The notes under the pieces: model-generated
Databases searched by the model: none
The model's input: the letters and a program-made list of their open reading frames with translations, nothing else
Told to the model about the DNA's origin: nothing
Program-made: the position numbers and the translations under genes
Shown: piece after piece, positions 38,101 through 53,100 of the stretch
Layout: every line of letters starts with the position of its first letter
Numbering within the stretch: the stretch's first letter is position 1
Assembly (NCBI GenBank): GCA_026874595.1
Contig: CM049320.1
Coordinates: 28,008,714 to 28,072,713, forward strand
Source of the DNA: Sipunculus nudus
Taxonomy: Eukaryota; Annelida; Sipuncula; Golfingiida; Sipunculidae
Reading direction: 5' to 3'
Length of the DNA: 64,000 nucleotides

Positions 38101-41100
38101 GAACTAACTACAGTTCTGCTTAAAACTGCTTTATGCATTATAGATGGTCCCTATGTGTGTTTGTAATTTTGAGTTTTCATATTAATTGAAAGCAATTTTC
38201 CAAAGATACTGTTATCTGGTTTCCAGATAAGTCTGGAGTAAGGCTGGTCAGTGCCTCATTTTGGTAACATGACCTTTGACCCAATGAATATTAATATTAC
38301 CCTCTGACATGTAGATCTTGTTACCATACAGGAGCTGCTGTGTGTGGGGCCTCGACTTGAACATGACCTTGGGACTGACCCTGCTAGTGGAGTTACAGGA
38401 CACGTCACAAGCAGTCGCGTTCTCACCTGCTTCACGTTACACGACCTGAATTATAAACCACCAAAGCTCGCAGAGAAAGAAGACTCATTTGAAGATGGTC
38501 AGTTTCCTTCACCATGTCAATGAAAAAACTTTTGTTTCAGTTTTATTGCTTTTTCATAAAGCATTGACATCGCATAATCCATGTGTCTGCAGAGCATCAT
38601 TATTAGTAAAAGTGCCACCATTCAAATGAGTACTTCCAGTAGACCCTAATAATATAGAAACAACTTAATATATAATAGTATAGTATAAACTTACAGGCAG
38701 GCAGTGCTAATATAAATACTTCTTTTCCCACACAAGTTCATTTGCATGTTTTGTCAAGATCATGATATAGTTCTATTGAGTTATAATGTTAATATTATTA
38801 CTGTTAGATCTAGACTGCCTTCATAATAACTTAATATATTTTTAATATTATTATTTTCAGACCAGTTTAGGTCATGTACTCCATAGAGCCACAGCTAAAA
38901 CTTTATAAATTTGACTCTCCTTGGAATTGTTGTCTGATCAAGTTTAATAAACTTTTTGTTTTAGGGAGCCACGGACTGGACCTAAGCTTGTGTCTGTTTG
39001 TGTGGGAGGCGGAGTCACATGGACACAGTCAGCCACAGGTTTACCTGGCGCTGTTTGACCTGAACAGGTGGTATCATGCTCAGATGCCACATTCTGTCAG
39101 GTAAGAAATCCAGGGCATCTGCAGAATCATATATTTCATATATAATAAAATAGGAGGTGTGCCCATAATTCTGAATTTTGAGTCATTTATCATTGACATA
39201 ACCCTCACAATTCTGGGGACCAAGATGAGTGGTTGTGATTGTGGGATGGTCAAGAGGGGGGCTTCCACTGTGTTTAAATATATAGTTTTGACTTAAATGA
39301 ATTATAGTATAGTTGTTTAACATGATGTTGATATGCAGTTTCCAAGTCTCAGGCCTTGATTCAGAGTAATAAACTGCTGTCAGCCTTGATACACTATTGT
39401 AGCTGCCGATAGATTGTGCTGCAATAGCCTGCATATCATAGAAAATGTTCCTATGTTGATGGAAACCCTGGATTCAGTTCGTCCCATTTAAGTTGTGACC
39501 ACCTAAAGTTATCATACCTCTAGTAATTTTTTTTTACTTTTCAGATTTGCATTTTATAACTTTATCTCAATAAATGCCATAGTAAGATACTCATTGTCCA
39601 TCAGGGTGTGTTTCATGCTTGTTTATAGCTGAAGCTTCATGTATGATGTCTGTATGATATTTTAGGACCAGTGGAACCCATGAGGTCTGCCCATTCATGG
39701 CGTTTTGTTCATTAGAGCCAGTCTTAGAGGATGTAGGATCGGATGCCATCATGGTAAGGAGAGAAAAAATTATGAAAATATAATGATCAAATTGTAGAGA
39801 ATTATTAAATAGCAATTCATATCTAGAGGAGCATAGTTATGATTATAAAGAATCTTGAGAACTGAAAATATGATAATGTTAACTGACATCATTAAGCATC
39901 ATGAATAAACACTCCTGTTTTATGAATATGTACCACTGATTTATCTTTTATTCCAGTTGTAATATTTTTGATATTGTTGAGTTTTGCTGTAAATCCAACA
40001 AGTGTCAATATATGTAGTTATTTATATAATCCCTACCAACCAGGGGTGCCCATCAGTTATTGCAATTGATAATTATGAAATGCTGATATTTCTGTCAATT
40101 ATTTAACAGTGGCAGAAAATTATATGCTGTCTGTGAGTAGGGAATGAAAAATTTTAGACAAACTTATTAAATATATACTTTGTAACTTTCTAGATATTTC
40201 CTTGTGAAGTTACATCCAAGAATGGCATCTTTTAGGTGATGATGTATTTTATCATATTTATGGTACCAAGTACTGTCATTATCTAATCAGCGTCTTTCAT
40301 GGTTCTCATGATGAATATTTATGTAATGCTGAGACACTGCATAATTGTCTGTTGAAAGAAACAGTTTAATATACATGTATTATGGTATATTTCAGACTGT
40401 TCACATAGACTACAATTCCATCATTAAGTTCCAGTCCAACATTAGACCGCCACCAGAACAACACATCTACCCGTCCTCACTGTCATTCAGTAAGTGGTCA
40501 CAGAACATCTTTCATTATCTTGGATATCTGAACACCAGCTTATACTTTTATATGTATTAGGTTTCTTCATATTTCAGAAGATCATATTAATGAGGAGTTT
40601 TTAAGCTGAATCTTGTATAATGCTGCTTAAATGCTGAAAATTTCTAATTGTCCCAATATAAATATGTAGAAAGTTATGTGGGGAAGCTGGGGTTCATTTC
40701 CGTGAAACTGTTGAATAAAACAAACAAGATTGGTTTTTCTTCATTCAAGAACACATACTTATTAATGACAGTATCAAATATTAGACAATGCTTAATAACT
40801 ATAATATCATAACTTTAATAACTGCACATGTTTGTTTGCAGCTTCATTGTCAGTTTCATTACTGACTGGCACTTTGCAATTGATCATTTATTTTTTGCAG
40901 CTGCCTCCTGCATTTTAAGCCGAGGAATTGTTATTGCCAAATTTATAGGCCTACAGAAACTGGTGAGTAACTTTCCCTACCTATTCTATGTTAAATTAAT
41001 TATGTCCACATGTCATAGTTTGTCATATCTTTCAAATTCACTTCTTTGGCAACAAGAAATCAGACTGCAGGTCTCCGCAATGTGTGTATGGTTGTCCCTA

Positions 41101-44100
41101 CTGCAGGGTACTCCCCATCCTGTGTTTGCATTCACTTATTTGGCCAATATTCTCAGGTTCATTCCTGCATACGTGACTGTACATAAGTGATTATTCCTTG
41201 ATCAAGCAATTGAATTTGGATCATGTACCTGATACAAACCAAAATGCAATTGATTCTTTATTCGCCTATTCCTGAAATTTTCTTGAGATTTTGGTCATGA
41301 TTTTGTGAGTTATATTGTTAACAAACACACAAACAGACACAAAATGGGATGAACACATACCCTCCTTGAGTAGGCAATAAGAAGTCAACAGTAATCACAT
41401 CAATTGCATGACAGTTTATGCTTATTGTTTGATGATTATGTGATGTAACACAAGTTACTATTTTGTGTAACTTTCAGATCCAACATGACATGTCAATGTG
41501 ACGTTATCTCTGTCTCAGTGACAGCCAAATGGATTAAGTCTAAAACTGTCGGTTTAGCAGTCAGAAAAATGTCATGATGCCCTAGACTGTTTTGTCAAAT
41601 ATTTAATGCAACAACATCCATACAAGGAGAACTGTCAGTTAACTGTCATAATTTTCTTTTATGTGACTGAGGCGAAACAGTAAAAGCTTCTATGAATTAA
41701 CCAAAAAATTATTGCAGTGATGGTAGAACAGAATACATGTGCATAGCTGCCATCTTCTACTACTATTACAATATGTGAAACAAAAATATTTCTTATTCCT
41801 TTCACCCTTCCTGCCATACCACCACCATATATTCTTGGGGAAGGCCATCGCCTGGTGGTTAAGACATTCATCTTTTGAGGAGAGTCACCTCTATTTGATC
41901 CATATTAGCACCTCAAATGTGAAATGAGAATTTAGTAAATTGCAGCAGAGTTTCTCCTGAATCCTTTAATAATGGATTTGCCTCTCGGGTCATTTGCACC
42001 ACCAGACATGTAAACTTGAATTCTTAAGAAGGCTTACTAATAACATATCATCCTTAAGATATATGTAACCTCATCCACAAATAATAGAATGCCATGATCA
42101 GCTCCAGACCTATCCTAGAAAAATAATTTTTTACTTTTTATTTTCTTTCAGGTTTTGCTTGAGATGAGTCACCAGGGTCCTGCGGCCATGATAGATCCAG
42201 ACGAGATCTTTAACTTGTGCCTGTCCACAGGTTTACTACACAGAGGCTCTGACGTGCCAGCAGTCGGTGGTCATTTAGTAAGTGGTTTATCATCTGTCAG
42301 TAAACAACATTCATGCAGAAACATCACGAACACAAATACATGAAAGATGATTATATGTTGTTTGTTACGATGAAAGAAACAAAATGAATCCAAATAACAA
42401 ATTTTTAATAGTATACATAGCTGAATGAGTATAAAGTGATATTTAGAAAAACAACAGTGCGTGTTGGTTAAAAGTAAGTCTTCCTATTGTTAAAAAATAT
42501 GTCAGAATTTAAGAATGAACATACAAAGTTCAAATCTGGCCATGTAAAGTTATATGTATCATACATAAATAAGTTATTTATCATCTGTCAGAAAACTTTA
42601 TATATAACCAGCTAGATATGAAGTACTTTTGTAAGTGAGTGCTTTGTCATCTCTCAAGAAACAGTGTACATACTTCGCCTAATTTGGATTACTTAAAAGA
42701 ATCGTTTCCTGGAAAAAGTGTAAAATACAATTTTGAACATCATAGAACATGTTAATTTGTTTTCTCAGAAAGTGTATCAAGTTTTCATAATGCACATCTC
42801 CTTGTTAGACATAATTGCCAGAAATCTTGAAGTTTTTCTTTCATTGCATACAATTATGTCAAGCTTTGTGGGACCCTAAAAGGGATTTGCTGTGGAATAT
42901 ATATATATATTTAGTAGACATAAAGAACATAAATAGGAAGAGATCATTTTGATCCATTAACACAAGCGAAGCATTGTTCTTCTATTTTGTATGTCAGTAT
43001 TAAGATTTTATAACTAGTAAAAAAATAGTAAAAAAAAAATGTAAAAAAAAAATAAGTAAAAAAAAAAAGAATAGTAATTTGTAAGCTGCAGTTCATTCCT
43101 CACTTAACCAACCTGTTTTGTGTATTTCTGCAAATTTGTTTGATTTTACATGCTTTAGAAGCTATGGGAATTAAATATGTTGCAATGTTTCGCGTTTTAC
43201 ACATATCATCACTCTTGTATTTACAGGCCCAGAAACGCTTGTCACTGTTGACAGTGTCCCTGGAAAACAACCAGATCAACTTCATCAATAAATGCATCAA
43301 ACACTGGGCTAATGGAGGTCAGTATGAGATGATTAGGAACCAGACCTCAAACAGTGCAACTTCCTGTAATTTTTTATGGTATCGTAAAATTTATCATTAG
43401 AAATCACAGTGTGAAAGAGTTAACTTTGAGAAGCCTCTGTCCCTGCAAATCATATCCAATCATTGATAATCTAACCAGTTTTGAGCATGTTAAAAAAATA
43501 AATTGACGTATCACAAAAAAATTGTAGGAAGTCACAGCTTGTGTAATTTGATCAGAAAATCACAGATTAACTGTGGTAAACTGTTACTTGTAAACTGATA
43601 TACTGTTAAATGATTGAAAAATTCATAAATATGTATACCTTCAGAATAAACACTGAACCAAATAATTCAAAATAATTTATATTTTATGGGGTCTACAATG
43701 AATTTTATACAACTTTTGGAATGATTTTACATAAGGGGATTTTCCCATTGTCCTACCTTAATTGTCGGCATGTAGGCATCTATATGAGCTTTATCTGACC
43801 TAATTGTATCCGCCAAAACGAAGTTTTGCGGATACTGTTTTTGACCGGGTTCCGCCGCCGCCGCCGCGTTCGTTTCCGGAGAACTCCTCTGAGACTACTG
43901 GACAGATTTTTCCGAAACTTACACAAATTATCGGGTCACATGTGAACTGGTGCCTAACCAAGTGACCTTGACCTCTGACCTTTCGTCTCTGCCCAGCGTC
44001 CGTTTGTGCGTCTGTTTCCACACATAAACCCATATATCTCGGGAACCGTTTGACCGATCTGGAAAAAATTTTTACACAAATGTAGCCCTGGGAAAGCTTT

Positions 44101-47100
44101 ATAACATACACAACAAAAGGTGGCGCCACCTGCAACCATGTTTGCACAGTGTCCATCTGTTCATCTGCCTGGGGTTAAAATCACTCATATCTCTGCAGTG
44201 ATTTGACTAATTCACCTAAAATTCGGCATGCATATACATCCTAGATAGCTTTCTCGATTTTGTGACAGGTGGCGCCACCTACATTCACGTTAACGCTCCA
44301 CACATAATCCCATATATCTCGGGAACCGTTTGACCGATCTGGAAAAAAATTTTACACAAATGTAGCCCTGGGAAAGCTTTATAACATACACAACAAAAGG
44401 TGGCGCCACCTGCAACCATGTTTGCACAGTGTCCATCTGTTCATCTGCCTGGGGTTAAAATCACTCATATCTCTGCAGTGGTTTGACTAATTCACCTAAA
44501 ATTCGGCATGCATATACATCCTAGATAGCTTTCTCGATTTTGTGACAGGTGGCGCCACCTACATTCACGTTAACGCTCCACACATAATCCCATATATCTC
44601 GGGAACCATTTGACCAATCCGGAAAAAAATTTTACACAAATGTAGCCCTGGGATAGCTTTATAACATACACAACAAAAGGTGGCGCCACCTGCAACCATG
44701 TTTGCACAGTGTCCATCTGTTCATCTGCCTGGGGTTAAAATCACTCATATCTCTGCAGTGGTTTGACTAATTCACCTAAAATTGGCATGCATATACATCC
44801 TAGATAGCTTTCTCGATTTTGTGACAGGTGGCGCCACCTACATTCACGTTAACGCTCCACACATAATCCCATATATCTCGGGAACTGTTTGACCGATCCG
44901 GAAAAAAATTTTACACAAATGTAGCCCTGGGATAGCTTTATTACATACACAACAAAAGGTGGCGCCACCTGCAACCATGTTTGCACAGTGTCCATTTGTT
45001 CATCTGCCTGGGGTTAAAATCACTCATATCTCTGCAGTGGTTTGACTAATTCACCTAAAATTCGGCATGTGTATACATCCTAGATAGCTTTCTTGATTTT
45101 ATGACAGGTGGCGCCACCTACATTCACGTTTATGCTGCAGACATCCAAGCTCATATCTCGGGAACCGTTTGACCAATCAGGAAAAAAAACTTTACACAAA
45201 TGTAGCCCTTGGATAGCTTTATAACATGAACAAAAATGGTGGCGCCACCTGCAGCCATTTTTGCACAGCGTCCATCTGTTTGTCTGCTGTGGGATAAAAT
45301 TACTCATATCTCTGCAGTGGTTTGACTTTTCCACATGAAATTTTGCATGTGTATATATCTTGGATAGTTTCTCGTTCAAATAACAGGTGGCGCCACCTAC
45401 AATCATGTTTATGTGGCAGAGATCCATTCTAATATTTAACACATGTAACTCTATATCCCCTTGCCACTCAATCAATGCCTCACTTCACCCGTCCTTCTCT
45501 GATTTTGGCGGATACACGTAGTCGCTTGTCGACTACCCGTATTCTAGTTGTTGGTTTTGTTACAGAGTTTGCTGGTGTTGGCTGTACATTAAGGACTGTG
45601 CTAGACTGGGCTTGGGCCAAGGTTGGACAGATCAAAAGTGCAGCAGATCAGTTGTGTAAGAGTATCAGTCATGTTTCTATAAATTCCTTGTTTATGATTT
45701 TTACATATATAGCAAACACAGGAGCTGCTCTTATTGAAAGAGGAAACGGCTAATAATGGGATGTCTTTTTTTTGAACTGGTAATCATTAAAGTATTCTAT
45801 TGCTTGATTAACTTTAAGGTTTGCTGTTCAGTATTGTTTGATGCAAGCATTTTCAGAATTCTTGACTTAAATGCAGAGCGGTATAAGGGCTAGGATAAAA
45901 GATTTGTTACATTATCATAATTAATAACTGCCATTTTCTCAAAACATTATACTATTGCATTGTTGCTGCAACACATTGTCTCATCTAGAGTATTTTGTCA
46001 TATGAAATATGAAAATTGTGTATTTCTCTATCAGATTGAACCCATAAGGGTTTATGTCAGAAGCTGTATTTCATGTTAAAGTATCAGAATACATTCTTGA
46101 GAATATTCAAATTAGTTATCATGAAAAATATGAATATTCATTATAGGCAAATATTCATAAATCTATATGTATGTTCTTATTAATTTAAGGCATGCCTCTG
46201 TATGACTGGTCCGGTCAGCTGATGGATAGTCAGGCTCAGCACATGCTCCACAGTCATGTGACATCACTTGGCCACATGACTTCAATCTTTGAGACTCTTG
46301 CCAATCAAAACATTCCAACTACCGACCAAGGTAACAATTATGCAAATGAAACCAGCTTGTTCTGTAACTACTCAATAAATGGTTAATTTTAAATCAATAT
46401 GCAAATAATCCTCATGTATGTAAATTTACAGTTTGTGAGATGTAAGAGAAGTATTTTTGTTGTAAACTTGTAAATGCTCAGTTTCTGCTTTGTTGTTGTG
46501 TTATTCTAACTGTTGTTACAATATCTTTATTTTTTGTATACAGTTGTGCTTATATCTTCCATTTTTAGGTAAAGTTGAACTTGACATGAAGGTCGAGGTC
46601 GTGACCTTGGTACATCAACATTTCCAGGTGGCCTTGTGGTTTTACACAAATGGCATATTACCAGAGAAACCAGGTCAGTATGTTGATTTAGGCAAATTAA
46701 TTAATTTTAAAAAAATGAAACAAAAGATAGGTTTATTTTTCATCAAGTCCTGTATTTGTCTGCAAAAAAAAATTTATTTATTTTATGCCTTTTGAAGTGA
46801 AGATAAAGGTCATCACAAAAAAAATTGTTGTAAATGAAACAAACTGGGGAAAAGCTTCTACTGAGCTGTGCTCAAGCTCAAACCCAAGCTTTTCGTACCA
46901 TGATGTATATTGTACAATCAAATGATAAATATTTACATAAAAATTATGTAATGTTTTAAAACCCCATTGGATTTCAGTTTTAATATACACTGGACTTTGA
47001 ATAGTCCAGAAAACAGAAGTGGTAACCCTTAGATAAGGAATAAGAATGAACCCTGAGGTTCTCTTCAGATTTCATCATTTTGTATTGGGAAAATAGGTGC

Positions 47101-50100
47101 ATATTTAACCAGGGATCAAAAGTTAAATCAAAAGTTAAATACTGGACTCTAATACTGTGTATTATGAATTGTTTGTGGAGGTTATATTTTTCGTGGAATT
47201 TGTTAATGACCTTATTCCAAGAAAAATTTTTTTAAAAAATGATCATTTTTTTTTTTTTTTTTTAGAAATATAAAGCTGTTGTCTCTCTGTATTGAATAAC
47301 GACATTGTATTGACCTGTAGTAAAGTCCCTGTTAGCAATAACCTATTGATAAGTCTCTCATATTATTACGCTAAAACAGGTAATTTACGCTGCTTTTCTT
47401 GTACTTGTATGTTACATCATCAGTAAAGTCAGTAAACAGCACTGGAAACTAGGGAACAATTAATCCACAAAAGTTTTTACCCCACAAATAGTGATTTATA
47501 ACAAAACCACAAAATGTAAGACCTGAATACACAATATAAAAATACAAAGAACATTTTGCAGTATTGTGGCACCCATCTTTTCCAGTATGAATATTCAATA
47601 TTAATCTTAATTTGGTGTTTGCTATGCAATGACATGTTTGTTTCGTTGTTTTGCAGCCAGCGGGAGTGACAGTGGTGCCCCTGGCATCTGCTACCCTTAT
47701 TTGGCTCTGAAGGATTTCTACTTTAAACGTAGGAAAGAAATCACTGGTCTCCACAGGTAACTTATAGTAACAAAAATTCTAATAGTGTACAGACTTGTCT
47801 GTAAAGTTCTAGTTAAATTTAAGGCATTAAATGAATTGTATATTAGCCTAAGACTTATTATGCTAATTCAGCATATTCAGGGTTTTTTTTTAACAGAAAT
47901 TGTAGCAAAGGATCTCCATATGTCCAGGTTACCTTAGATTTTTGTGTATTTTCAGAATTTCAAAATGTCCATGCTGTCTGTCCAATCTTCAGTATTTCAG
48001 AATATCATGCAATCTGGGGGCAGGGGGTTTTATAAAAATTTGAGAAAAGGAGCCTGCCAGTATGACTGTGTAAATCATGTTGCTTAATTATCTTGCCTGT
48101 GGAGTAAGTGTTGTATTAACATACCATCCCCCAGTGGATTCCCTGCAAGTAATTGACCTCACCATGAACTTTACGTGACCTTAATAGCATATTCATGTAG
48201 TGAATAATCATGAGAATAACTGTTTGATGCAGCCAATTAGGTCGCCAGTATTACTGTAAACCTTGAGTCACCTGACCATAATATAATTTGCGTAATTTGG
48301 GAGACACCTCACAAACAACACGTGTAGTCTGTACCAGTACCCATGTCAGCATGTTTTCTGGGATATTTTTTTATACAAAGGAGACAGTATAAAAAGTTCC
48401 AGGCCAACCGTTGCAGGAGCCATTCCTCCAACTACTGCTTGAATAATAATGTCTTACCTGCATGGCACATAATTCATATGAGACAAATATTCCAAAATAT
48501 TGCAAGACGGTTCACAATGACTGCAATATATTCATCAGTGCAGTGAATCCAGATGATGACGTCAGTCAATGCGACATCTATGTCATTGACCTTTGTGACA
48601 TCATTATAACTTAGTAAAGAGTTGTTGCAAGGAAGACCTTCGGTGTAGGAGCATTTTCGGGGCTCATTATAATAATTAGGTTAAAAGGGCGGGGCATAAG
48701 GGCTCTGGTGGTGAGGTCAATTTATGACTGTTCCTCATATAATTTTAAAAGCTTTAAACAAGTGATGAACATTTGCAAGTTTATACATGCATTAGAGATC
48801 TTTGTCTGTTTGTGTTTGATAGTGAGCTGAACACAGAGGGATTACTAATGATCGACTCCATGCTGAATGAGATCGGTGAACCAATCCGTGCACTTTGGGA
48901 GAAAGAGGGAGGCGATGGGAAGTACCCTCCCCCAAACCTGCACGTGAGTAATAGTTACATCTCATAAAATGTGATAAAAGAAAGCAGTGTGAGAAGCAGT
49001 AGAAACATGTTTACTGTGATTAGCTTTATGTTCACAGGTTTTCAAATTTGTGATATTTAGGCAAGGGAAATAATAGCGAAAATTATACCTTCGTGAATTA
49101 GACGCTTCATCTATACAGGTGAACATTTATTCATTTGTCATCACTGGCATTTTCTGTGTGTTATCAAAATGACCATACAGGTATGTTTAATCTTTGAAAG
49201 GTATTTTATTGATATTATACATAATAATATACATGTGATGTTACCTTTAAATCAAAACCTGACATTGTTAAAATCATCAGATCTTTCATAATATCTGCCT
49301 ATAGGGGACAAGAATACTGCTGCATTCACTACCTCTGAGATTGATGGTAAATATGAGTTGACAAGTGGAAAATGGTGTTCATCACATGGTCCAAGTGGTA
49401 TTTACCACTTGGCAAAGTGGTTATACTTTGAGTTTTTCCATTTGTCCCACTTGGCGAACTTCACCTTTATCAAGAGCTTTGCGGAATCCAGGGAGCAAAT
49501 AATGACACCAATATTTTACTGGTGTACATGTGCTTTTAAATGACAAATAAAATTGAACAAATGTGACATGAAACATATTTTATAATTCAGTTTGTTTGGT
49601 TACTATGACAACCTAAACATCTGGTCAGTGGGCCTTTTTACCAAAAGGTAGCAAGTCATTTGCACTACTTGACACCTGGTAATTACCATAAACCCCAGAG
49701 GTAGTGAACGAAGCATTAGTACTCGTTCTTGTGGGTCTTTGTTGTGATGATAAGATTAAGCGCATATTATAACAATGTGATGATGGATTCTATGTCAAGG
49801 TCGCTGCAATATAAGATCGTAAAAAAGGAACCCTTGAGCAAAGTAATGAAAAAAAGAAAATCCCCCCAAAATTCCCTCACTAATATAAAGGCATCCACAG
49901 TACCTCTTTTGATGTAAAGAAGGCACCGTTTAGTATCCCCACCAAGAGCTTTGAAGGTTCAAACAGATTATCCATTTGACAGTTCCTATACTGTATTCAA
50001 TCATTTCCTTTCTTCCTGTTTTGGGGGAGAATTTTCTAGTGGAAAGTTTTTTCGAATAAGGCATGTTTCAAGGGAAACCATGTTTGATTTTCTTCTTGGA

Positions 50101-53100
50101 ACCATAACTAATGTTAGGTGTCAAATATTGACCCGGCTTAAATCTACAGCAGACTGTTGCCAATGCACTTGTGCTTCATTCAGTTAGGCCTTAACTGCAT
50201 ATGCCTATCAAACTGATGCCTGATGAAATTCATTGCCCGGTTCTTGACGATTTTCTGACAGTTTAAGAGTCAGATTGCCATGATGACAGTTGTCGGAAAT
50301 CAAATATGGCTTAAGAGGAATTGGAAAGGCAAGTTTTTCACAAACCTATCTTTATTGCTGTTGCAGGCGTTGATGGTGAGCTATCTTTTGGAGACTGTAC
50401 CAGTCTACACCAAGTATCTCTTGACCATGTATATGTTGATGGACCTGGCCATGCACGTCCCAGATAATGCAAGAGAACAGGTAAGGTCCAACATTACAGA
50501 ACACCAATCTGTACTCTCAATGTTTATGATGTAGTTCTAGGATTAGACACATTTAGGATGTGATATTGTGAACTGTTGGTTTGATCCCATACAGTACCCT
50601 AAAAGAGAATTTGGTGTAAGATCAGTAACGCCGCAGATATTAGAATCTTTTGCCCCGCCAAGGTAAGTGAGTATATCAAGGGTGTTTCAGTGGCAGGAGG
50701 AGTCATTTAAAAACTGAAGTAAAATATATTTATGATGAAACATATTTTTCTCATGTTTGACAAGGCAACTTGTAATTATCATGTCACTTTGAATGAACTG
50801 GAAGTTCAACAAAATAAAGCCCTCAGAGCAGCCTTAAGAGTCAGTAGGTTCACTAAAACATCAGAACTAAGAGCACACACAAACACACCGACTGTTAAAG
50901 ACTACATGATAGAACAATCTGTCAACACTTGCAAGGATAAAACAGAATTTAGATCTTAACAAATGACCACTAGCATACAATAGCCAAACATTAATTTGTT
51001 TGTCATCTAGACATAATCCTATCACATCCTAAATAGAAAGAGACTAACATCACATCAACTTAGCAAGCAGTCTTTTCAAGTCAGCTTGATCTTACCTTGC
51101 ACCCAGTTTACCATTTATAGACCTTATCTATTTACAGACCTTAGTTTTTCATCTCTATCTCCTCTGAATTTCTCCTAATCTTTGGGCCGAATAGTAAATA
51201 GATAATAATTAAACATTCACTTAGGTATCATCTTCATCGTTGCTGAAGGAGCGCCTAGGACGGGGGTCCCTGACTTCCTCAACTATGGTGCGTAAGCGCC
51301 ATCTTTTCCTTCTTTAAAAAAAAAGGAATTTTCCATTAACAGCGCTAGTATAAATTGACAATGGCTTAATTTGTCCACTTTAATCATGTATGTGAGACCA
51401 TCATTGAAGTTTCTCTATGTTTTAAGATCTTACAGAAGGCTGCCCGATTCCCCAGTGTGTTTTGTCACACCCCAGCCATTGGGAGACTTGCGGAGGGTGT
51501 CTGGCTTCTCGACCACAAGGACTTTCAGGTACCTTTCATTTTCCATGAATAAAATGCTTTGATGTTAATTTGCGATCGTAAATGTTGCCAAAGTTTTGCA
51601 CTGGTTTATCCTTAAGACATTTGAATTACACTGATAAGAAGAATAGCAGGTTAATTTCATATAGTTTTAACTGTTTACATGGTATTTTGGATGCTTGGAT
51701 GAAGTTTTAACACATGAAAATCATTTTATTAATAAATATTTTATTACTTAAGTGATAGAAACTTGTGATTTCATTTTCTGCAATATAGTCACCAAAAAAA
51801 ATTACACAGAAATTATTCAAATACCCAGATTTCTCTAATATGGTCAAATTTTTATTGTGGCTAAAAAATCAGGTCCTGACTGTTTGTAATTTGTAAGTTC
51901 CACTATTTTGGTAAACATTTGCTATAATCTTCCAGCAAGCTTTGACTGTTCTAATGGACCCATCCCTAAGGGATCACCTATTGCCATGGCAACACAGGCA
52001 CATTATCAAGGCATTCCTTTACCAAGGTTGCCACCAGATGGCGCTGTGTTACATCAGGGTGAGCAATCCTCCACTAGTAACTGCCGAGGACGTGCGTCTG
52101 AAGCTGACAGTATTATTGGCTAATGGGTAAGATATTTACACATATATATATTTATATATATAAACACACATTTAATTTGTACTTAGGCATATATCTTTTG
52201 ACACTGAGTATGTTCTTTCTGTGTCAATGTACTTAAATATTCATATGTGCTGTGAAAGACCAATAAAGTTTGAGCGGATCCAGTTCTCAATTTATAGCCA
52301 TAATCATATCTTACAGTTTGCTCCTTCATAAAGAAGGTAAAGTTTTAAAATTTAATCTGAAATTTGTATAAATATTGGGGGTGTAATTTCCATTGAATAA
52401 ACCAACCCAAAGTTATATTAATTATATAAAAAGAGATAATTGATGGTGCAGAACCGGTGTTCAAGTTTTTATTTGTCCATGTTATTTTACCCTAATAATG
52501 AATAAACTTAACAGCAAATCTGCAATAATTCTGTGTTTCCTGTGGAGAGTTTGTAATATTACCAGAAGTAAAAAAAGATATTTGTAGCTAACTTTGCTGT
52601 ATGTTGATTGTCCTGCTTATCCCATGTACTGTGTCATTCTGGCTGACAGGTTGACATCAGAAGCACTGACTTACCAGCAGAGCTGTAGAGACCAGGTCAG
52701 CATGGAAGATCTGCTGTCTCACATATTTCTGGCATGCCAGCAGAGTAAGTAACCAAACAGCGCTGAAAGGGGTGCTCAAGCCGGGGCAATTCTGAGGCCA
52801 CAAGTCCAAAATCATGATACAAGTCTTCATATTAATTGGCCTGCTTTTCTCAATACATTGGAACCCCACAATTATGACTACCTTGAGGACTGACCAAAGT
52901 AGTTGTAACTTGTCGGTGGTTGCAATTGAGAAATTATAACAACTTCTGTATTTTTTGGTCCTGGCTGAACACTTTAAAAATTGCCAGAAATGTTTGAAAT
53001 GAACACCATGCAAACATGACTGGTGGAAACTTCCCCAAGAGATTGATAATATTACATACAAATAGCTTAAAAGGGCTCTTTCGATCCCATACCAACATAG

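Noticed and set aside
40828-40900. Alternative acceptor for ELYS exon 13 at about 40841
   Set aside because: The frame after it hits a stop or mismatched phase; the acceptor at 40900 restores the conserved SCILSRGIV sequence.
43800-45475. Minus-strand ORFs of 118 and 131 codons
   Set aside because: They run through the 280-bp repeats, and similar ORFs arise in every HelA copy; no domain is visible.
43806-45547. CRISPR-like regularly spaced repeats
   Set aside because: Units are 280 bp and fully repeated with no unique spacers, inside a eukaryotic transposon in an intron.
50595-50671. Constitutive ELYS exon (YPKREFGV..)
   Set aside because: Its outgoing phase 2 is incompatible with the well-supported exon 22, and human ELYS aligns across without it.
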